From positions 1 through 50,114 of the forward strand of contig JBGSUE010000006.1 of the NCBI GenBank assembly GCA_041753515.1: 50,114 nucleotides of DNA. Direction: 5' to 3'. The position numbers were made by a program, and so were the translations under genes. The DNA comes from JBGSUE01 sp041753515. Lineage in GTDB: Bacteria; Patescibacteriota; Microgenomatia; UBA10105; UBA927. Positions 31,522 to 40,462 of this stretch are shown here, piece by piece. Numbering within the stretch: position 1 is the stretch's first letter; the number at the start of each line of letters is the position of its first letter. Under the pieces are notes generated by a model. The model made no database searches. It was not told the DNA's origin and saw only the letters and a list, made by a program, of their open reading frames with translations.

Positions 31522-34461
31522 ATGGCAGACAGTACACAATCTTCATTTCCCAAAAACAAGGAATATCTCCTGAAAGATATTATTTTTTTCAATGATATCG
31601 ATGCGGATTGGGCACGAAAAATGCTCGAAATACTGGTGGAACAAAACGGGGCGACATGGTCTCTTGATGATCCAAAATTCCAACAGGCGCTGGATCAATT
31701 TCATATTGAGTGTACCAGAAAACTTGGAGTGACGAAAGAAAAAGAGGAAGAAATCGTCAATACAATAGAGCAAGGCAGGGTGAATGAGCTTGTTGAGGCA
31801 CATGAGCTTGCGAAAAAATCAAAAGAGAGACGGCGTGCTGAAAGCATGGGTAGAGGCTTGCGCCGCGCCGGCATTGGTTTTTCTACTGAAGAACAGTACG
31901 CAACATTCATAGACCTTTTTGAGAAGCGGGACGCTGCGGACGCACAGGAGTCAACAAGTCAGGCACAATACAATAAGCGCGCCGAGCTGAATGTTCGTGG
32001 ATTGGTGAATACTCTGCGCCAAACTCTTGATGAGGGCGAGACCCAGGAACAATTTTTACAAAGACAGGAAAGGGAACAGGATATTGCTGCCCGTGTGGCA
32101 CATCACGAAGGGCAATTTACATCTTGGGAGCCTCCAAAAAAACAAACCAAAGAAGAAATTAGACAGGAAAAAGAAACGTACGAAAAGGCATTTAAAAGAC
32201 TTGTTGCAAAAGAACCGGACGACGGCCCGGTTAACCCAGCGTTGTTTATCCTTTCATATGAACAGGTAGCTGCAAAATATAAAAACCTGACTGACGACGA
32301 AATTGCCAAACGTGCTGCATCCGATGCTAGAAAAGAAGAACTGTCTATAAAAGGAATTCCGGACGGGGGCGGCTTTGCGGCTGATACCCATATTTTTTCT
32401 GCAATCGCCGAGCGTGCCGGGGCATCAGCTGACCAAAAACTGTTCGCGTCCCGTCTTGACGAACAATTCAACGCGCTGACCCCTGTCCAAAAAGCGGCAA
32501 CTTTAACCGCCGCCATAAAAGAGTCGCTTCAAGCTCTCACTGACACCGAGCAGAGTTTTGCTGCGCTCACCGAGCGGGTCGGCGGGGTCGCCGCAGGGCT
32601 CATCAAAGAATATGTCCATAACGACCTGCAAACCCGCCAATCACCGCAACAGGCCCTCGGCGTTGTCACTGATCTTGTGAACGGTGTTGTTGGCGGCAAC
32701 GTCAATCCGCTTCTTCAAAAAGAAATGACGGATATTTTTGCCGCGGATGCCCGGCAGAATCTGATTATCGGAAAAGACGGAAAAATTATCGTGTCAGATC
32801 GGGCAATGTTTCCCGAAATTTGGAAACATGATGAATCGAAAATCCATCACCCGCCCCACTACCCCCATCCGGTTCACTACGAAAAACCAAAGGAGCCAAC
32901 AATTGAGGCGGTTGCTCAAAAAGTCGAAGCGGCCACAGTCCACGCCCACCAGCCGCACAATTCCGTTCTTGAACTTCTCCACGACGGGTTTCATTGGATA
33001 GAGAAAAAAATCGTCAGAAAAGCCGGAATAAAAGCAGCAGAAAAAACCGGCTTTATTGTTGTGTGGAATTCTATAAAAACAGGGGCAAAAAAGGCTGCGT
33101 TATGGGTTGCGGGAAAACTCGGGCTTAAAACGTTATGGGCTGGGGTGAAAAAACTTGCTGTCAAACTTGGACTCAATGCCGTAATTGGAACCGTGTTTAC
33201 TCCGGTAGTGGGTCTGGTTACCACCATCATTTCCTTTGCCCCCGAAATAATTAAATTTTTCAAGAGCGCTTTTACAAAAATCAAGGAGATGTTCCCAAGT
33301 AAATATCAGGCAGTTGAAGGCGGGCTATTAAACGCGTTTGGGGTCCGTCCTGCTCCAAAACAAAAAATTCCTCTCTGGTTGTGGCCATTACTTATCGTTC
33401 TACTCCCATTTGCAAGCGCATTTACGGGAGACATTGGTGTCGATATTCCTGGAATGCCGGGTGGAAGGACGGTGTTTCACAAGGGACTTGTTGTAAATAC
33501 TGCCCTATTGACAGATCCTAGAGATATCACGGGCAGAGGATTGGATGAATCAAAATATATTGGGGTGGAACTAAACCCGTCAACCACCCAAATTTCGTGT
33601 GATGCAGCGCTTCCTCAAACCATCACGTACACCGTAACTATTACCGCAAAAGATGTTGCCCTAAACCCTATCTATGTGAATGTTAACGCAAACCTTGTCT
33701 CTTCAAACGGTGTTACATCTCTCACTGTTTCCGGTGGCGGATGCCCAAACAGTCTTGCGGCCGGACAGACTGCTAAATGCACATACAGCGTTCAGGTAAA
33801 CGAAACAAACGCACAGGTCATTTTTACCTTGTCGGTATCTTCCCCGACACCGGACGACGACCCAACCGGCGGGGTGACAGCTAAATCCGCCACAACCGAC
33901 GTATGCGAACCGTCCGTCGGTATGGGCTTCAGATGTCAGGGGATCGGCGATGAACTCTGGTATCCTCCTGCGGAACGGCAAATAATCGAAGAGCCAAAGA
34001 CCGGATTTTGCATAAACCCATCAATAATTGTCATACATTGGAGTGGAGGATATGCAAATGATGATGGAAACCGATTAACGAGAGACACTCTTATATCACG
34101 GGGTCTTACGTGCCAATTTGCCACAGACACAAACGACACTTATCAGATGCAATACCTTTGGACGGGGGACGAAAAGGGTCCGCAGTCGGAGCTGGCTTGG
34201 TGCGTAGGCGGCTCATACAACAACCTTGCTCTAAACAACGAGGTTGCTGGAGCATATTTTGATGATTCCCCGGACGGAAACGGAAGAGGCCATCCAACAC
34301 CAGATCAATTTAACCGGTTAATGGACAATGTGTGCTGGATGATGGACACATTCAATATTCCGGCATCAAAAATTTATGGCCATTTCCAGTTATCACCATA
34401 CAAAGACGATCCTGGTGAAGGCTTTTTGCAGGAAGTAATAAACGCAGCGAAGGGCTGCTAA
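31522..34461 (+). CDS. Membrane-anchored N-acetylmuramoyl-L-alanine amidase of the T4SS locus
   Basis: 979 residues. A long cytoplasmic helical region (1-610, many Lys/Glu, with an AAEKTGF/KKAALWVAGKLGLKTLW amphipathic segment) precedes a transmembrane helix (about 618-635, WLWPLLIVLLPFAS). Outside are a DUF11/Ig-like domain (about 685-790) and an Amidase_2 domain (about 835-975). Zinc-site residues are visible: His839 (VIHWSGG), His954 (YGHFQ) and KDDPG (about 961-965). It would cleave peptide stems from glycan strands to make room for the channel, the VirB1-like role. The giant cytoplasmic part is unusual for an amidase. Confidence 0.85.
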   Translation: MADSTQSSFPKNKEYLLKDIIFFNDIDADWARKMLEILVEQNGATWSLDDPKFQQALDQFHIECTRKLGVTKEKEEEIVNTIEQGRVNELVEAHELAKKSKERRRAESMGRGLRRAGIGFSTEEQYATFIDLFEKRDAADAQESTSQAQYNKRAELNVRGLVNTLRQTLDEGETQEQFLQRQEREQDIAARVAHHEGQFTSWEPPKKQTKEEIRQEKETYEKAFKRLVAKEPDDGPVNPALFILSYEQVAAKYKNLTDDEIAKRAASDARKEELSIKGIPDGGGFAADTHIFSAIAERAGASADQKLFASRLDEQFNALTPVQKAATLTAAIKESLQALTDTEQSFAALTERVGGVAAGLIKEYVHNDLQTRQSPQQALGVVTDLVNGVVGGNVNPLLQKEMTDIFAADARQNLIIGKDGKIIVSDRAMFPEIWKHDESKIHHPPHYPHPVHYEKPKEPTIEAVAQKVEAATVHAHQPHNSVLELLHDGFHWIEKKIVRKAGIKAAEKTGFIVVWNSIKTGAKKAALWVAGKLGLKTLWAGVKKLAVKLGLNAVIGTVFTPVVGLVTTIISFAPEIIKFFKSAFTKIKEMFPSKYQAVEGGLLNAFGVRPAPKQKIPLWLWPLLIVLLPFASAFTGDIGVDIPGMPGGRTVFHKGLVVNTALLTDPRDITGRGLDESKYIGVELNPSTTQISCDAALPQTITYTVTITAKDVALNPIYVNVNANLVSSNGVTSLTVSGGGCPNSLAAGQTAKCTYSVQVNETNAQVIFTLSVSSPTPDDDPTGGVTAKSATTDVCEPSVGMGFRCQGIGDELWYPPAERQIIEEPKTGFCINPSIIVIHWSGGYANDDGNRLTRDTLISRGLTCQFATDTNDTYQMQYLWTGDEKGPQSELAWCVGGSYNNLALNNEVAGAYFDDSPDGNGRGHPTPDQFNRLMDNVCWMMDTFNIPASKIYGHFQLSPYKDDPGEGFLQEVINAAKGC

Positions 34462-34465
34462 ATAT

Positions 34466-35710
34466 ATGAATAAAAAAATACTTGTCGTCGGCGCATTTAT
34501 AATTATACTCATGATTATATCTTCTCTTGTGGAAAAAATGACTGCGGGGTTATCCTTAAGAGAGAAGGGAACAAAAGTTGAAATTGCTTCGCCTGTGGCC
34601 GGGGCAAAACTCTACATAGACAAAGACGGGCCTCATAGTCTCCCCTACACCACCAATCTTCCCCCGGGTACATATCATTTGGATATCGATGCGCCGGGGT
34701 ATGCTTCCGTCGAACAGTCTCTGACCGTTTCTGCTTCTGACCAGCCTATTGTAGTAAAACCCGCTTTTGTCCCCGAGTCTTCCACCCTTTCCCTTTTTCC
34801 TCTTCTTACCGAGCCCGGAGCAATTCTCGCAGGGGGGGACGGCCAGCACGCATATTATGCAATTGGCAACCAGATACGCGAAATCAAAACCTACCGGATG
34901 AAAACGGCCTTTCCGGCAGATATTGAAAAGGGGTTTTGGCTTCCGGACGGCAAGGGGCTGTTTCTTGCCGGCTCAAATTGGTACATCTTTACCCCTCCTC
35001 TCAAACAAGAGGCGGTTGTTGTTCCCGGGGAACCTCTTGGCTTATTATCGGATGGACGCATATATGTGCGTTTGCAGGACAAGCTCGGTCTCTATTCTAT
35101 CGAAAATGAATCGTTTGCTGATGCTGGAATTTCCCCGACGGGAACAATCAAAAAAACGGCTCTGGATCCCAAAAACGGTTATGCTGTGTTGTCCATCCAG
35201 AATGGGTCGTCGTACGCCGTTTTACTTCATGAGTTCTCCAAAAAATCGGTTGTGCCCCTCAGGGAAAATATACCGTTTTTACCCTCGGCGGCAATCTCCG
35301 GCGATGGGTCATTTGTAGCGTTTACGGATACCGTGGGTGTTGAGACATATATCGTTTCAAACAGATCGTTCGGCCCTGCATATTCCATGGTATCAGCCGG
35401 CGGGTCCGTTGTTGTTGCACCCGCAAAAAAAGGCTTCATACTTATGGACCCCACTGTTGTCAGGGGGTCTGATGAACCAACAATTGAAATATCGGGTATA
35501 AATCCGCCGGATACGCAAAAGGTTTTTCATTTATATAGCATAGTTGTGCCCGGTGGTCTTGATGTATTTTTTACACCTTCTTATGTGCCGGAATACGGAC
35601 TTTTTTTGGCAGAAAAGGATGGCCCTCTATGGTTTTTGGGTGACCCTGTCAATTTGCCACCAAGTGTTTTTGAAAGATCCCTGCCGCCGGATATATATAA
35701 AGGCCATTAG
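34466..35710 (+). CDS. PEGA-domain membrane protein with beta-propeller-like region
   Basis: 414 residues. The N-terminal anchor is at about 4-24 (ILVVGAFIIILMIISSL), followed by a PEGA domain at about 36-95 (KVEIASPVAGAKLYIDKDG, PPGTYHLDIDAPGYAS). The C-terminal 300 residues contain repeated beta-strand units (GQHAYYAIGNQIREIK, GLFLAGSNWYIFTPP), probably a propeller. PEGA modules are outside-facing surface or stalk domains. It ends the VirB4 operon and its stop overlaps convergent dnaN by 3 bp (35708-35710). Confidence 0.75.
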   Translation: MNKKILVVGAFIIILMIISSLVEKMTAGLSLREKGTKVEIASPVAGAKLYIDKDGPHSLPYTTNLPPGTYHLDIDAPGYASVEQSLTVSASDQPIVVKPAFVPESSTLSLFPLLTEPGAILAGGDGQHAYYAIGNQIREIKTYRMKTAFPADIEKGFWLPDGKGLFLAGSNWYIFTPPLKQEAVVVPGEPLGLLSDGRIYVRLQDKLGLYSIENESFADAGISPTGTIKKTALDPKNGYAVLSIQNGSSYAVLLHEFSKKSVVPLRENIPFLPSAAISGDGSFVAFTDTVGVETYIVSNRSFGPAYSMVSAGGSVVVAPAKKGFILMDPTVVRGSDEPTIEISGINPPDTQKVFHLYSIVVPGGLDVFFTPSYVPEYGLFLAEKDGPLWFLGDPVNLPPSVFERSLPPDIYKGH

Positions 35711-36816
35711 TTTTGTACTCTCACCGGCATAATGATGTGGAAATAGGAGTCGTCGTCGACGGGCTTGAACACCCCGGGATTGAGTGAGCCTGTCATCTCG
35801 AACACAAACCGTTCCTCTTTAAAATTTGACAGAAAGTCGTTCAGAAACCGGCCGTTGAACGCAATATCCGCATCTTCCCCATCAATATCTGCCTCAACCG
35901 TCACGGTGTTTTCCCCCACCTGCGGGGTGTTGGCAGATATGGTTATTAACCCGCCCCCAACATGAAACCGGATAATATTGGCCGAGTCGCGTGCAAATAG
36001 TGCGGCAGATTTTACGGCCCTTTTAAACGGGTCCGTCTCTACAAACGCCCGGGTATTGTGATTTTTAGGGATAATTTTTTCATATGGAGGATACTCTCCT
36101 TCCAAAAGCCGCGTCACGACGGTTGTCTCCCCTATTACAAACACCGCTTTGGCTTTGTCCGAAAAATCAATCCCTATTTCTTTTTCCTCTTTCTCCTCCT
36201 GAACGATCTTCACTACTTCCCCCAGCGCCTTTGCTGGTACAGTAATTCCTTCCTCCGGTGCAATTTTCCCGATGGGTATCGTTTTAACCGAAAGCCTGTA
36301 CCCATCTGTTGCTGCCATTATCAGTACGCTTTTATCCTGAACCAGGCGAACCCCGGTCAGAACGGGTCTCCCGTCGTCTGTTGCACTTGAGAATAATAAG
36401 CCCGAAAGTGCGTTTATAAATTCTTCTTTTCCTATTTTTTCAGTTTTTTTATTTTTCTCTATCTCAACGGGAGGAAACTCTGCAGGAGGAACGCCCGGCA
36501 AAAGTGCCCGCGTATGTGTGCCACTTACTGACAGTGCCCCCTCTTTCGCCTCAAGAGTAATTGTCTCGGCCGGCAGTGTCGACACAAGCTCGCTCAACAG
36601 CTTCGCTGACACACACACTTCTCCATCCTTTTCCACTCTCGCTCTGGAATAAGTAGTAATACTCGTTTCCATGTTGGTTGCAACAATTTTTACTACCCCT
36701 TCATCGGTTTTCATCAGTACGTTTTGAAGAACAGGAAGTTGTGTTTTTGCGGATATAAGCCGTGTTGTTCTATAAAGAGATTTCAATAGATTTTCTTGAA
36801 GGATTTGGATTTTCAT
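35707..36816 (-). CDS. dnaN: DNA polymerase III beta subunit (sliding clamp)
   Basis: 369 residues, normal clamp length. MKIQILQENLLKSLYRTTRLIS, TQLPVLQNVLMKTDEG, SAKLLSELVSTLP, GRPVLTGV and VEADIDGEDADIAFNGRFLNDFLSNF mark the three repeated clamp domains; the C-terminus (YFHIIMPVRVQN) matches the family. The ring tethers polymerases to DNA. It is the second gene of the dnaA-dnaN order on the minus strand with a DnaA-box array between. An AAGGA Shine-Dalgarno lies upstream of the ATG. Confidence 0.97.
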   Translation of the reverse strand: MKIQILQENLLKSLYRTTRLISAKTQLPVLQNVLMKTDEGVVKIVATNMETSITTYSRARVEKDGEVCVSAKLLSELVSTLPAETITLEAKEGALSVSGTHTRALLPGVPPAEFPPVEIEKNKKTEKIGKEEFINALSGLLFSSATDDGRPVLTGVRLVQDKSVLIMAATDGYRLSVKTIPIGKIAPEEGITVPAKALGEVVKIVQEEKEEKEIGIDFSDKAKAVFVIGETTVVTRLLEGEYPPYEKIIPKNHNTRAFVETDPFKRAVKSAALFARDSANIIRFHVGGGLITISANTPQVGENTVTVEADIDGEDADIAFNGRFLNDFLSNFKEERFVFEMTGSLNPGVFKPVDDDSYFHIIMPVRVQN

Positions 36817-36928
36817 AATATATGTTCCTTATAGTAATAGTAATAAGTAAACAGCGTGGAAAAGTGTACGGTTTTTGTTTTTTCTTGTCAATAACAGGAG
36901 GAAGAGAACAAAAATAAGTGGAAATCCC

Positions 36929-36978
36929 TGTGGATATATATGTGGATAACCAGTGGATAAATGTGGATAAGTGGATAA
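36929..36978. other. oriC: Probable chromosomal origin (oriC): DnaA-box array
   Basis: Five 9-mers on the plus strand in tight tandem: TGTGGATAT (36929), TGTGGATAA (36941), AGTGGATAA (36952), TGTGGATAA (36962), AGTGGATAA (36970), spaced 12, 11, 10 and 8 bp. TGTGGATAA is the complement of the consensus TTATCCACA. The 166-bp gap between dnaA and dnaN also has an AT-rich part (36817-36920) next to the array, which would serve as unwinding region. Location next to dnaA and dnaN is the commonest place for bacterial origins. Confidence 0.85.
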
Positions 36979-36982
36979 GGGA

Positions 36983-38344
36983 CTAGACATTTCCCCATAG
37001 ACGCGATTTTATCCCCTCCACGCTGTCGCGAAGCCGCTGGTTTGTTGATAATTCTCTGGTTATTGTTTCCACCCCATGCATAACCGTGGTGTGATCCCTT
37101 CCCCCCAACAAACCACCCACATCGGAAAGAGTAAGACCAAGCTCGTTTTTACACAGGTACATAATAATCTGCCGGGGCCTGACAACAGGACGGTCCCGCT
37201 TCTGTCCTTTAAGAGCAGATGCTTTAATGCTGAAATGCTCCGACACGGCGTCCATAATTTCCTGCGGTGTCACCCGCCGCGACAGTTTTTGGTTCTCTCC
37301 CCCGGGCTGTTTTACTTTGAGAAGCGTAGCTACAAGCTCAGTGGTGATTTCTTTTCCGGCAAACAGCTCGGTTGAAAGACGCCGTAAAAACCCCTCAATT
37401 GCCCGTGCCTCCGTGTGGTTTGCTGCAATCATGCGGGAAGCGTCGGGTGGAACGGAAAGGCCCAGCGCTTGCGATTTGAGATTGACAATGGCCACACGCA
37501 GCTCAAAATCAGGATTGGAGATATCCACAATGAGTCCACCCTCAAACCGGCTGCGTAGGCGGTCCTCAAGCCGGGATATTTCCCCCGGTGGCCTGTCGCT
37601 CGTCAGAATCACCTGGCCGCCCTCTCGGTGTACCGCATTGAAGGTGTGGAAAAATTCTTCCTGGGCAGTTTGTTTTCCGGCAATAAACTGGACATCATCA
37701 ACCAGAAGAAGTTGTGCGCTGCGGTATTTTTGTTTGAACTGCCGCGCGGTCTTGGTTTGGATTGCCTCGATGATTTCGTTTAAAAATTCCTCTCCCATAC
37801 AGTAGACAATTTTTGTATTGGGTTTTTTGGAGAGCAGATCATTCGCAACCGCGTGCATGAGATGGGTTTTTCCTACCCCTACTCCTCCATGGAAAAACAG
37901 CGGGTTGTATGCAGTTCCCGGTGTTTTGGCAACGGCAGTGGCTGCCGCGTAGGCAATCTGGTTGGAACTTGAGACGGCAAACGTGTCAAACGTGGCATCT
38001 GGCCGGACATGCAGTCTTTTGGCAAGCGAGGCCGCATCGACAGACGGAGCAAGAGTTGCTTGGGAAAAGAGCGGGCCGGCATCTCCCAATTTTGTCTCAG
38101 GTTGCAGAAGGGAAAAAACCACGCTTGTGTTTAGTTTGGTGTGGTGGTCCAGGACGCTTTTCACAAGCGAGTAATACCGCGTTTCAATCATGGTACGGAT
38201 CATTGGGTTTGGGACACCAACATTGGCAACCCCTTCAGCAAGGGAGATGAGTTTTGTTTTGGAGAATTGTGTCTTGAACGTCGCATTGGATACGGACAGC
38301 TCAATTTCAGACAACGCCGCTCTCCAGATTTTGTGTAGATCCAT
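36983..38344 (-). CDS. dnaA: Chromosomal replication initiator DnaA
   Basis: 453 residues. Domain I is MDLHKIWRAALSEIELSVSNATF, domain III has Walker A GGVGVGKTHL and Walker B LLLVDDVQFIAGK with sensor ILTSDRPP, and domain IV has RDRPVVRPRQIIMYLC and the DnaA signature GGRDHTTVMHG. The ATG at 38344 is chosen because DnaA proteins start at this helix; a GTG at 38395 would add 17 unusual residues and run into a DnaA-box palindrome. DnaA binds the boxes flanking its own gene, so autoregulation is likely. Confidence 0.97.
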   Translation of the reverse strand: MDLHKIWRAALSEIELSVSNATFKTQFSKTKLISLAEGVANVGVPNPMIRTMIETRYYSLVKSVLDHHTKLNTSVVFSLLQPETKLGDAGPLFSQATLAPSVDAASLAKRLHVRPDATFDTFAVSSSNQIAYAAATAVAKTPGTAYNPLFFHGGVGVGKTHLMHAVANDLLSKKPNTKIVYCMGEEFLNEIIEAIQTKTARQFKQKYRSAQLLLVDDVQFIAGKQTAQEEFFHTFNAVHREGGQVILTSDRPPGEISRLEDRLRSRFEGGLIVDISNPDFELRVAIVNLKSQALGLSVPPDASRMIAANHTEARAIEGFLRRLSTELFAGKEITTELVATLLKVKQPGGENQKLSRRVTPQEIMDAVSEHFSIKASALKGQKRDRPVVRPRQIIMYLCKNELGLTLSDVGGLLGGRDHTTVMHGVETITRELSTNQRLRDSVEGIKSRLWGNV

Positions 38345-38377
38345 ATAAAGAGAAGGGCAGAAGACAGGATACCGTAT

Positions 38378-38396
38378 TGTGGATAACTTGTCCACA
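38378..38396. promoter_or_regulatory. Inverted pair of DnaA boxes upstream of dnaA
   Basis: TGTGGATAA (38378-38386) faces TTGTCCACA (38388-38396), two DnaA-box-like 9-mers in opposite orientation separated by 1 bp. They lie 34-52 bp before the dnaA start codon, a position suited to autorepression or to a second cluster of origin boxes. The pair also lies in the divergent gap to the O-antigen-ligase-like gene. Confidence 0.75.
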
Positions 38397-38455
38397 ATGT
38401 ATACAAGAAAGGAAGAGGAGTCAAGGGGGTGTTTGTGATATACAATATGACAGGT

Positions 38456-40462
38456 ATGTTTAAAAAACCATACATAGTGTTTTTTTTCGTGTCCCTTTTT
38501 GCCTTATTGTTTATGGGGGACGGCAAGCAGATGATAACGGACACCATGGGTATAATTGTGGCCGTTGGAACGCTTGCGATTGCTGCGAGCTTATCAACAA
38601 AACAACGACACCTTCCTGGAATATTGATGTATCCATGGTGTTTATTTTTTAGTGCTTTATTTATAAGCGCAGCCACCTCCATAGATCTTGGTGACTCTCT
38701 CTATTCCATAGTACGCACGGTGGCGGCCGCACTGACATTTTATGTTTTTTTTGTCTATTCAGACAGCAAAGACACACAATATTACAGTTGCGCCCTGCTC
38801 ATTTTTGGAATGGCTAGCCTGTGCACCGCGATACTTTTTACGGCACTTCTTCCTAAAGACGCAGCGCTCCCGCGCATGAACCTAGTGACGACCGCATACG
38901 GACACAATCACATTATTGACATATTGTTCTTTGTCATTCCACTCAGCCTGGTTTTATATCTTCACCAAAAAAAGAAAAAACACGCAGCAATAGCCGGTTT
39001 TGCTCTTTTGGGCGTACTTTTTTCGCTGTCACGAGTAGGAATTTTTTTAGCCGGAGCACTTGTGATGGTTATTTCTTTGTCTACAAAACGAATGCGAAAA
39101 ATAAGTCTACCTATTTCAATCTTGCTTATTATTCTGGCAACGGCCGCAATTATTTGGGGAGGATACGGAAGTTACGTTCCAGACGCGCTCAAGCCTCAAT
39201 ATAATAAAGGGGCATATGGTTCTGACGGAAGAATAGAATATTGGCGCCAGGCCCTTGTGTCATTTTTGGAAAAACCGTTGCTCGGGAGCGGTCCCGGCAC
39301 ATTTTATCTTACCTCAAAACGGCTGCAGGAAAACCCGCAGGCCAATTCCTGGTATGCCCACAATGTTATTTTGGAAACGATGTCTGAAACAGGAATTGCG
39401 GGAACAGCAGGACTTGTCCTGGTGATTATTTCTGTTTTTTACCACTATTTCAAACACAAGGTTGCTGCATCTATTTATTCACACGGATTAGCATGGAGCC
39501 TGGCTGCCGTTTTTGTTTTGGGGCTTACCGATTATGTATTTAATTTTTATCTTATACAGCTTCTTTGGTGGGCAACAGCAGGCGTTGTACTGGCGTCTGT
39601 TTCCAAAAACAAAAATACGGAAAATGGCCAACCGGCCACCTTCTATTTCCCCGTCATTTTTCTTGGATTTTTTTATGTTGTTACAATGTTTGATTTGGTT
39701 GCAGATTCGTTTACGGACAACAAAAGAATGCTCTTTTTTCTGGCACCGCAGGTACGGTATAAAGCAGAGGGATATCTGGAAGATCTGGAGGATAAAAAGA
39801 ATGAACCGGACCGGACGGCTCTGTCTCTGCTTGAATTTTTCCACAAAGAAAACGCACCGATAATTTTTTCCACCGCTCGCACGCTTGAGGCGGCAGGACA
39901 AAACGAAAAAGCTGATGAGTATTATTCTAAAGGACTGCGATTTGATCCGAAAAACGAATCTGAACGCCAAAAATACATGGATTTATTAACGAAAACCGGC
40001 AGCCATAGTAAAATTTCCGAACAAATGACACACCATATGTATATGTATATGTTGCCGGAGCATAAACAAGCTGTAGATAAGGCGCTTCCATTTACGGAAG
40101 AAGAAATTCAGATTTTTGACTCAAAAATATTTAGCCTGTTGTTTGACAGCAGACACATACATGAAATCCGATTTGCGCGGGCTTTTTATGTTGCGGGCCT
40201 TCTTCATATAAAAGACGACCCCGGACGGACAGAAGTTTTATGGAAAGCCGCAAACACGCTCCAACCCGGCTTGAGTGACTATTATATCGAGTTGGCATCG
40301 TTGTACCACTCTCTGCACAAGGAAGACAAAGCTGAAGAAGCATTAGAATCATGTTTCCGGAATGAATTTGCCAGAGAAGCATGCCGAGCGGTGTCCGTAA
40401 CAACACTTCCCCCGCCAGGAAGTCTTGCACAAATAAATGAAAAACGTTTGGAGCAGCAGTAA
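38456..40462 (+). CDS. O-antigen ligase/polymerase (Wzy_C) family membrane protein with TPR-like tail
   Basis: About 668 residues from ATG 38456, chosen because a TACAAT box ends 9 nt upstream; GTG 38429 and ATG 38447 are alternatives. Ten or so membrane helices are followed by the Wzy_C-type loop around YGSDGRIEYWRQALVSFLEKPLLGSGPGTF and WYAHNVILETMSETGIAGTAGL. The C-terminal 200 residues are soluble with TPR-like helices (GQNEKADEYYSKGLRFDP, KEDKAEEALESCF). Such proteins polymerise or transfer glycans on polyprenyl carriers. It leads the glycan cluster. Confidence 0.85.
   Translation: MFKKPYIVFFFVSLFALLFMGDGKQMITDTMGIIVAVGTLAIAASLSTKQRHLPGILMYPWCLFFSALFISAATSIDLGDSLYSIVRTVAAALTFYVFFVYSDSKDTQYYSCALLIFGMASLCTAILFTALLPKDAALPRMNLVTTAYGHNHIIDILFFVIPLSLVLYLHQKKKKHAAIAGFALLGVLFSLSRVGIFLAGALVMVISLSTKRMRKISLPISILLIILATAAIIWGGYGSYVPDALKPQYNKGAYGSDGRIEYWRQALVSFLEKPLLGSGPGTFYLTSKRLQENPQANSWYAHNVILETMSETGIAGTAGLVLVIISVFYHYFKHKVAASIYSHGLAWSLAAVFVLGLTDYVFNFYLIQLLWWATAGVVLASVSKNKNTENGQPATFYFPVIFLGFFYVVTMFDLVADSFTDNKRMLFFLAPQVRYKAEGYLEDLEDKKNEPDRTALSLLEFFHKENAPIIFSTARTLEAAGQNEKADEYYSKGLRFDPKNESERQKYMDLLTKTGSHSKISEQMTHHMYMYMLPEHKQAVDKALPFTEEEIQIFDSKIFSLLFDSRHIHEIRFARAFYVAGLLHIKDDPGRTEVLWKAANTLQPGLSDYYIELASLYHSLHKEDKAEEALESCFRNEFAREACRAVSVTTLPPPGSLAQINEKRLEQQ

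Noticed and set aside
36983..38395. dnaA starting at GTG 38395
   Set aside because: This would add 17 residues not typical of DnaA and make the DnaA-box palindrome coding; the family start MDLHKIW is at 38344.
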